A stretch of 64,000 nucleotides of DNA from Pseudomonas sp. Irchel s3h17 (lineage in GTDB: Bacteria > Pseudomonadota > Gammaproteobacteria > Pseudomonadales > Pseudomonadaceae), in contig NZ_FYDL01000008.1 in the NCBI RefSeq assembly GCF_900187505.1, forward strand, positions 178,459 to 242,458. The letters run 5' to 3'. Made by a program: the position numbers and the translations under genes. Under the pieces are notes generated by a model. The model ran no database searches, had not been told where the DNA came from, and saw nothing but the letters and a program-made list of their open reading frames with translations. Below are positions 61,301 to 64,000 of this stretch, one piece after another; positions within the stretch are counted from its first letter, which is position 1; every line of letters begins with the position of its first letter.

Positions 61301-63613
61301 ATGGCCTTGGCCCACACCCTCGGTTTTCCTCGCGTTGGCGCCGACCGCGAACTGAAAAAAGCCCTCGAAGCCTATTGGAAGGGCGATCTCGACCAGGCCG
61401 CGCTGCAATCCGTTGGCCGTGAACTGCGGGCCAGGCACTGGCAATTGCAGAAGGACGCCGGTATTGACCTGCTGCCGGTGGGCGACTTCGCCTGGTACGA
61501 CCAGGTACTGACCCATTCCCTGAGCTTCGGTGTGATCCCCGAGCGTTTTGACCGTACCAAGGACGAGCGCGGCCTGCCGACCCTCGACACGCTGTTCGCC
61601 ATGGCCCGTGGCGCCACCGCCACCTGCTGCGGCGGTGAACACGGCAAAGCGCAGTACGCCCAGGAATTGACCAAGTGGTTCGACACCAACTATCACTACC
61701 TGGTCCCGGAATTCAGCGCTGACCAGCAGTTCACGTTGAGCTGGGAACAGTTGTTCGATGAGGTCGACGAAGCCAAGGCCCTGGGGCACGACGTCAAACC
61801 GGTGATCATCGGCCCGCTGACCTACCTGTGGTTGGGCAAGGCCAAAGGCAATGACTTCGACAAACTCGACCTGCTGGAGCGCTTGCTGCCCATTTATGGC
61901 GAAATCCTTGGCCGGCTCGCTGCCCAGGGCGTGGAGTGGGTGCAGATCGACGAACCGATCCTGACCCTGGACCTGCCGCAAGCCTGGAAAAATGCCTTCG
62001 AACGCGCTTACCACATCCTGCAGTATTCACCGCTGAAAAAACTGCTGGCGACCTACTTCAGCGGCCTGCAAGACAACCTCGGCCTGGCTGTCGGCCTGCC
62101 GGTGCAGGGTCTGCACATCGACGCGGTGCGCGCGCCGGATCAGCTCGGCCAGGTGCTGGATCGCCTGCCGATCTACAAGATTCTCTCGGTGGGCCTGGTC
62201 AACGGTCGCAACGTCTGGCGCTGCGAACTGGAACCGGTGCTTGCACAACTGCAATTTGCCCAGGAACGCTTTGGCGACAACCTGTGGGTCAGCAGTTCCT
62301 GTTCGCTGCTGCACAGCCCGGTGGACCTTGAGCGCGAAGACAAACTCGATCCCGAGCTGAAAAGCTGGCTGGCGTTTGCCGTGCAAAAGTGTGGCGAAAT
62401 CGCTGTGCTGCGCGATGCCTTGAACGATCCGCAAGCGCCCAAGGTACAAGCGGCCCTGGCTGAAAGTCGCGCGATTGCAGCTAGCCGCGCCGAGTCGCCA
62501 CGCATTCACAAGGCTCAGGTGCAAGCACGCATCAGCGCCATCGGTGCGGCGGACAGCCAACGTCAGTCGCCGTTTGCCAAGCGCATCGAACAGCAGCGTG
62601 CGCGACTGAAGTTGCCGGCGTTCCCAACCACCACCATCGGCTCGTTCCCGCAGACCGGGGCGATTCGTCTGGCGCGTCAGGCGTTCAAACAAGGCAAGTT
62701 GTCGGCCAATGACTACACCGATGCCATGCACACTGAAATTCGTCACGCGGTGCACATCCAGGAGCGCTTGGGGCTGGATGTGCTGGTGCACGGTGAGGCC
62801 GAGCGCAACGACATGGTCGAGTACTTCGCCGAGCAGCTGGATGGTTATGCCTTCACCCGTTTCGGCTGGGTCCAGAGCTACGGCTCGCGCTGCGTCAAGC
62901 CGGCGATCATCTACGGCGACCTCAGTCGAGCGAACGCCATGACGGTGGACTGGATCACTTACGCCCAGAGCCTGACTGGCAAGGTTATGAAGGGCATGCT
63001 CACCGGCCCGGTGACCATGCTGATGTGGTCGTTCCCCCGCGAGGACGTTTCGCGCAAAGTCCAGGCGCAACAACTGGCGCTGGCCCTGCGTGACGAAGTG
63101 CTCGACCTGGAAGCCGCCGGGATCAAGATCGTGCAGATCGACGAGGCCGCATTCCGTGAAGGGTTGCCGCTGCGCCGGTCGCAATGGCAGGAGTATCTGG
63201 ATTGGGCAGTGGAAGCCTTCCGCTTGAGCGCCAGCGGTGTGCGTGACGAAACCCAGATCCACACCCACATGTGCTACAGCGAGTTCAACGATGTAATCAA
63301 GGCGATCGCGGCCATGGACGCGGACGTGATCACCATCGAGACCTCGCGTTCGGACATGGAGCTGCTGGAGGCCTTCAAGGCCTTCGACTACCCGAACGAC
63401 ATCGGCCCGGGTGTGTACGACATTCACTCGCCGCGGGTACCGGACACCGCCGAGATGGTCGCGTTGATGCGCAAGGCCGTTGAGCGTGTTCCGGCCGAGC
63501 GGCTGTGGGTCAACCCCGATTGCGGCCTGAAAACCCGCGCTTGGCCGGAGACCGAGGCGGCACTGGTGAACATGGTGGCGGCGGCCCGTCAGTTGCGCAG
63601 CCAGTTGGCTTGA
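61301..63613 (+). CDS. metE: Cobalamin-independent methionine synthase
   Basis: MetE transfers a methyl group from methyltetrahydrofolate-triglutamate to homocysteine. The 770 residues form two barrels: an N-terminal one ([20 protein letters not shown]) and the C-terminal catalytic one ([16 protein letters not shown]). Zinc ligands are H656 and C658 (HMC) and C741 (NPDCGLKTR); the spacing 656/658/741 equals 641/643/726 in E. coli. The upstream in-frame ATG at 61247 is ignored; [13 protein letters not shown] is the family start, with AGGAG upstream. It is divergent from metR. Confidence 0.97.
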   Translation: MALAHTLGFPRVGADRELKKALEAYWKGDLDQAALQSVGRELRARHWQLQKDAGIDLLPVGDFAWYDQVLTHSLSFGVIPERFDRTKDERGLPTLDTLFAMARGATATCCGGEHGKAQYAQELTKWFDTNYHYLVPEFSADQQFTLSWEQLFDEVDEAKALGHDVKPVIIGPLTYLWLGKAKGNDFDKLDLLERLLPIYGEILGRLAAQGVEWVQIDEPILTLDLPQAWKNAFERAYHILQYSPLKKLLATYFSGLQDNLGLAVGLPVQGLHIDAVRAPDQLGQVLDRLPIYKILSVGLVNGRNVWRCELEPVLAQLQFAQERFGDNLWVSSSCSLLHSPVDLEREDKLDPELKSWLAFAVQKCGEIAVLRDALNDPQAPKVQAALAESRAIAASRAESPRIHKAQVQARISAIGAADSQRQSPFAKRIEQQRARLKLPAFPTTTIGSFPQTGAIRLARQAFKQGKLSANDYTDAMHTEIRHAVHIQERLGLDVLVHGEAERNDMVEYFAEQLDGYAFTRFGWVQSYGSRCVKPAIIYGDLSRANAMTVDWITYAQSLTGKVMKGMLTGPVTMLMWSFPREDVSRKVQAQQLALALRDEVLDLEAAGIKIVQIDEAAFREGLPLRRSQWQEYLDWAVEAFRLSASGVRDETQIHTHMCYSEFNDVIKAIAAMDADVITIETSRSDMELLEAFKAFDYPNDIGPGVYDIHSPRVPDTAEMVALMRKAVERVPAERLWVNPDCGLKTRAWPETEAALVNMVAAARQLRSQLA

Positions 63614-63652
63614 CGTCCTGCGGTGCCTCAATCAAGACCGAACGCGGCCTCT

Positions 63653-63784
63653 GTGGCGAGCGAGCTTGCTCGCGCTGGGGTGCGAAGCGCCCCTCGACAA
63701 GACGATTGCAGGCTTTCAGATAAAACACGGTGACCGATTTTGGGGCTGTTTGCGCAGCCCAGCGCGAGCAAGCTCGCTCGCCAC
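63653..63784. repeat. REPIN, GTGGCGAGCGAGC type, first of two copies
   Basis: Both arms are complete and match (GTGGCGAGCGAGCTTGCTCG and its inverse ending in CGAGCAAGCTCGCTCGCCAC). Inner palindromes are GGGGTGCGAAGCGCCCC and GGGGCTGTTTGCGCAGCCC. Only about 110 bp of unremarkable sequence separates it from the next copy. Confidence 0.9.
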
Positions 63785-63900
63785 GGGGAGGTGTTCGGCA
63801 TGCTCGCGCCTTGACGAGAGCCGTCATCTGATCAGGACAGTTGCTCCCACAACGTAACCGTTTGCACTCATGCCGTTCAATCAAGAGTGAGTACTGCCCC

Positions 63901-64000
63901 GTGGCGAGCGAGCTTGCTCGCGCTGGGGTGCGAAGCGCCCCTCGACAAGACGATTGCAGGCTTTCAGATAAAACACGGTGACCGATTTTGGGGCTGTTGC
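63901..64000. repeat. REPIN, second copy, cut by the window edge
   Basis: Repeats the first copy from its first base for 100 bp with one T fewer near the end (GGGGCTGTTGC). It begins 248 bp after the start of the first copy. Confidence 0.9.

Overview
The window looks like chromosomal DNA of a fluorescent pseudomonad (Pseudomonas fluorescens group). The grounds are high GC content, the conserved order rodZ-ispG-hisS-yfgM-bamB-der, a leuA of the long type, a cumA-like oxidase joined to tadA, a periplasmic glucose dehydrogenase beside an OprB porin, and many REP/REPIN palindromes (GTGGCGAGCGAGCTTGCTCG and relatives) in the gaps. I saw no rRNA, tRNA, CRISPR array, integrase or prophage structural gene. 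All reading is by eye; no database was searched.

Layout. 1-8.5 kb: isoprenoid, tRNA charging and outer-membrane/ribosome assembly genes, then a transaminase/omega-amidase pair. 8.7-13 kb (minus strand): leuA with a possible 25-codon leader ORF, an M23 peptidase and xseA. 13-15.5 kb: a LysR regulator divergent from a TauE/SafE permease, and a zinc-ribbon protein of unknown role. 15.6-20.9 kb: guaB-guaA, then cumA-tadA. 21-26.7 kb (minus): cmoB/cmoA, a YhhN membrane protein with a chagasin-like lipoprotein, and a Lon-type protease. 27-31 kb: gcd and oprB. 31.4-34 kb: two small genes, then a YqjI/YqjH-like metal regulator and ferric reductase pair with a perfect 16-bp palindrome in front.

34-46.4 kb is the most distinctive part. 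A six-gene CS1/CFA-I type (alpha) chaperone-usher fimbrial operon carries two pilins and two tip adhesins around one usher and one chaperone. It is followed on the opposite strand by a 1555-residue protein with leucine-rich repeats and a C-terminal NEL-type E3 ubiquitin ligase domain, with its CxD catalytic motif present. Together they suggest attachment to, and manipulation of, a eukaryotic host or predator; that link is inference. A divergent class A penicillin-binding protein follows.

49.7-51.2 kb is a REP-associated tyrosine transposase (RAYT) between REP arrays, one of them a 252-bp tandem repeat. 51.6-64 kb: a ProY-like permease, a three-gene gtr-type surface glucosylation cassette, an antibiotic-monooxygenase-like protein, an FMN-dependent glutamate-synthase-like protein with a LuxR regulator, NUDIX and LysE proteins, and the divergent metR/metE pair. 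The right edge runs into another duplicated REPIN. Most housekeeping blocks are separated by REPINs or simple hairpin terminators.
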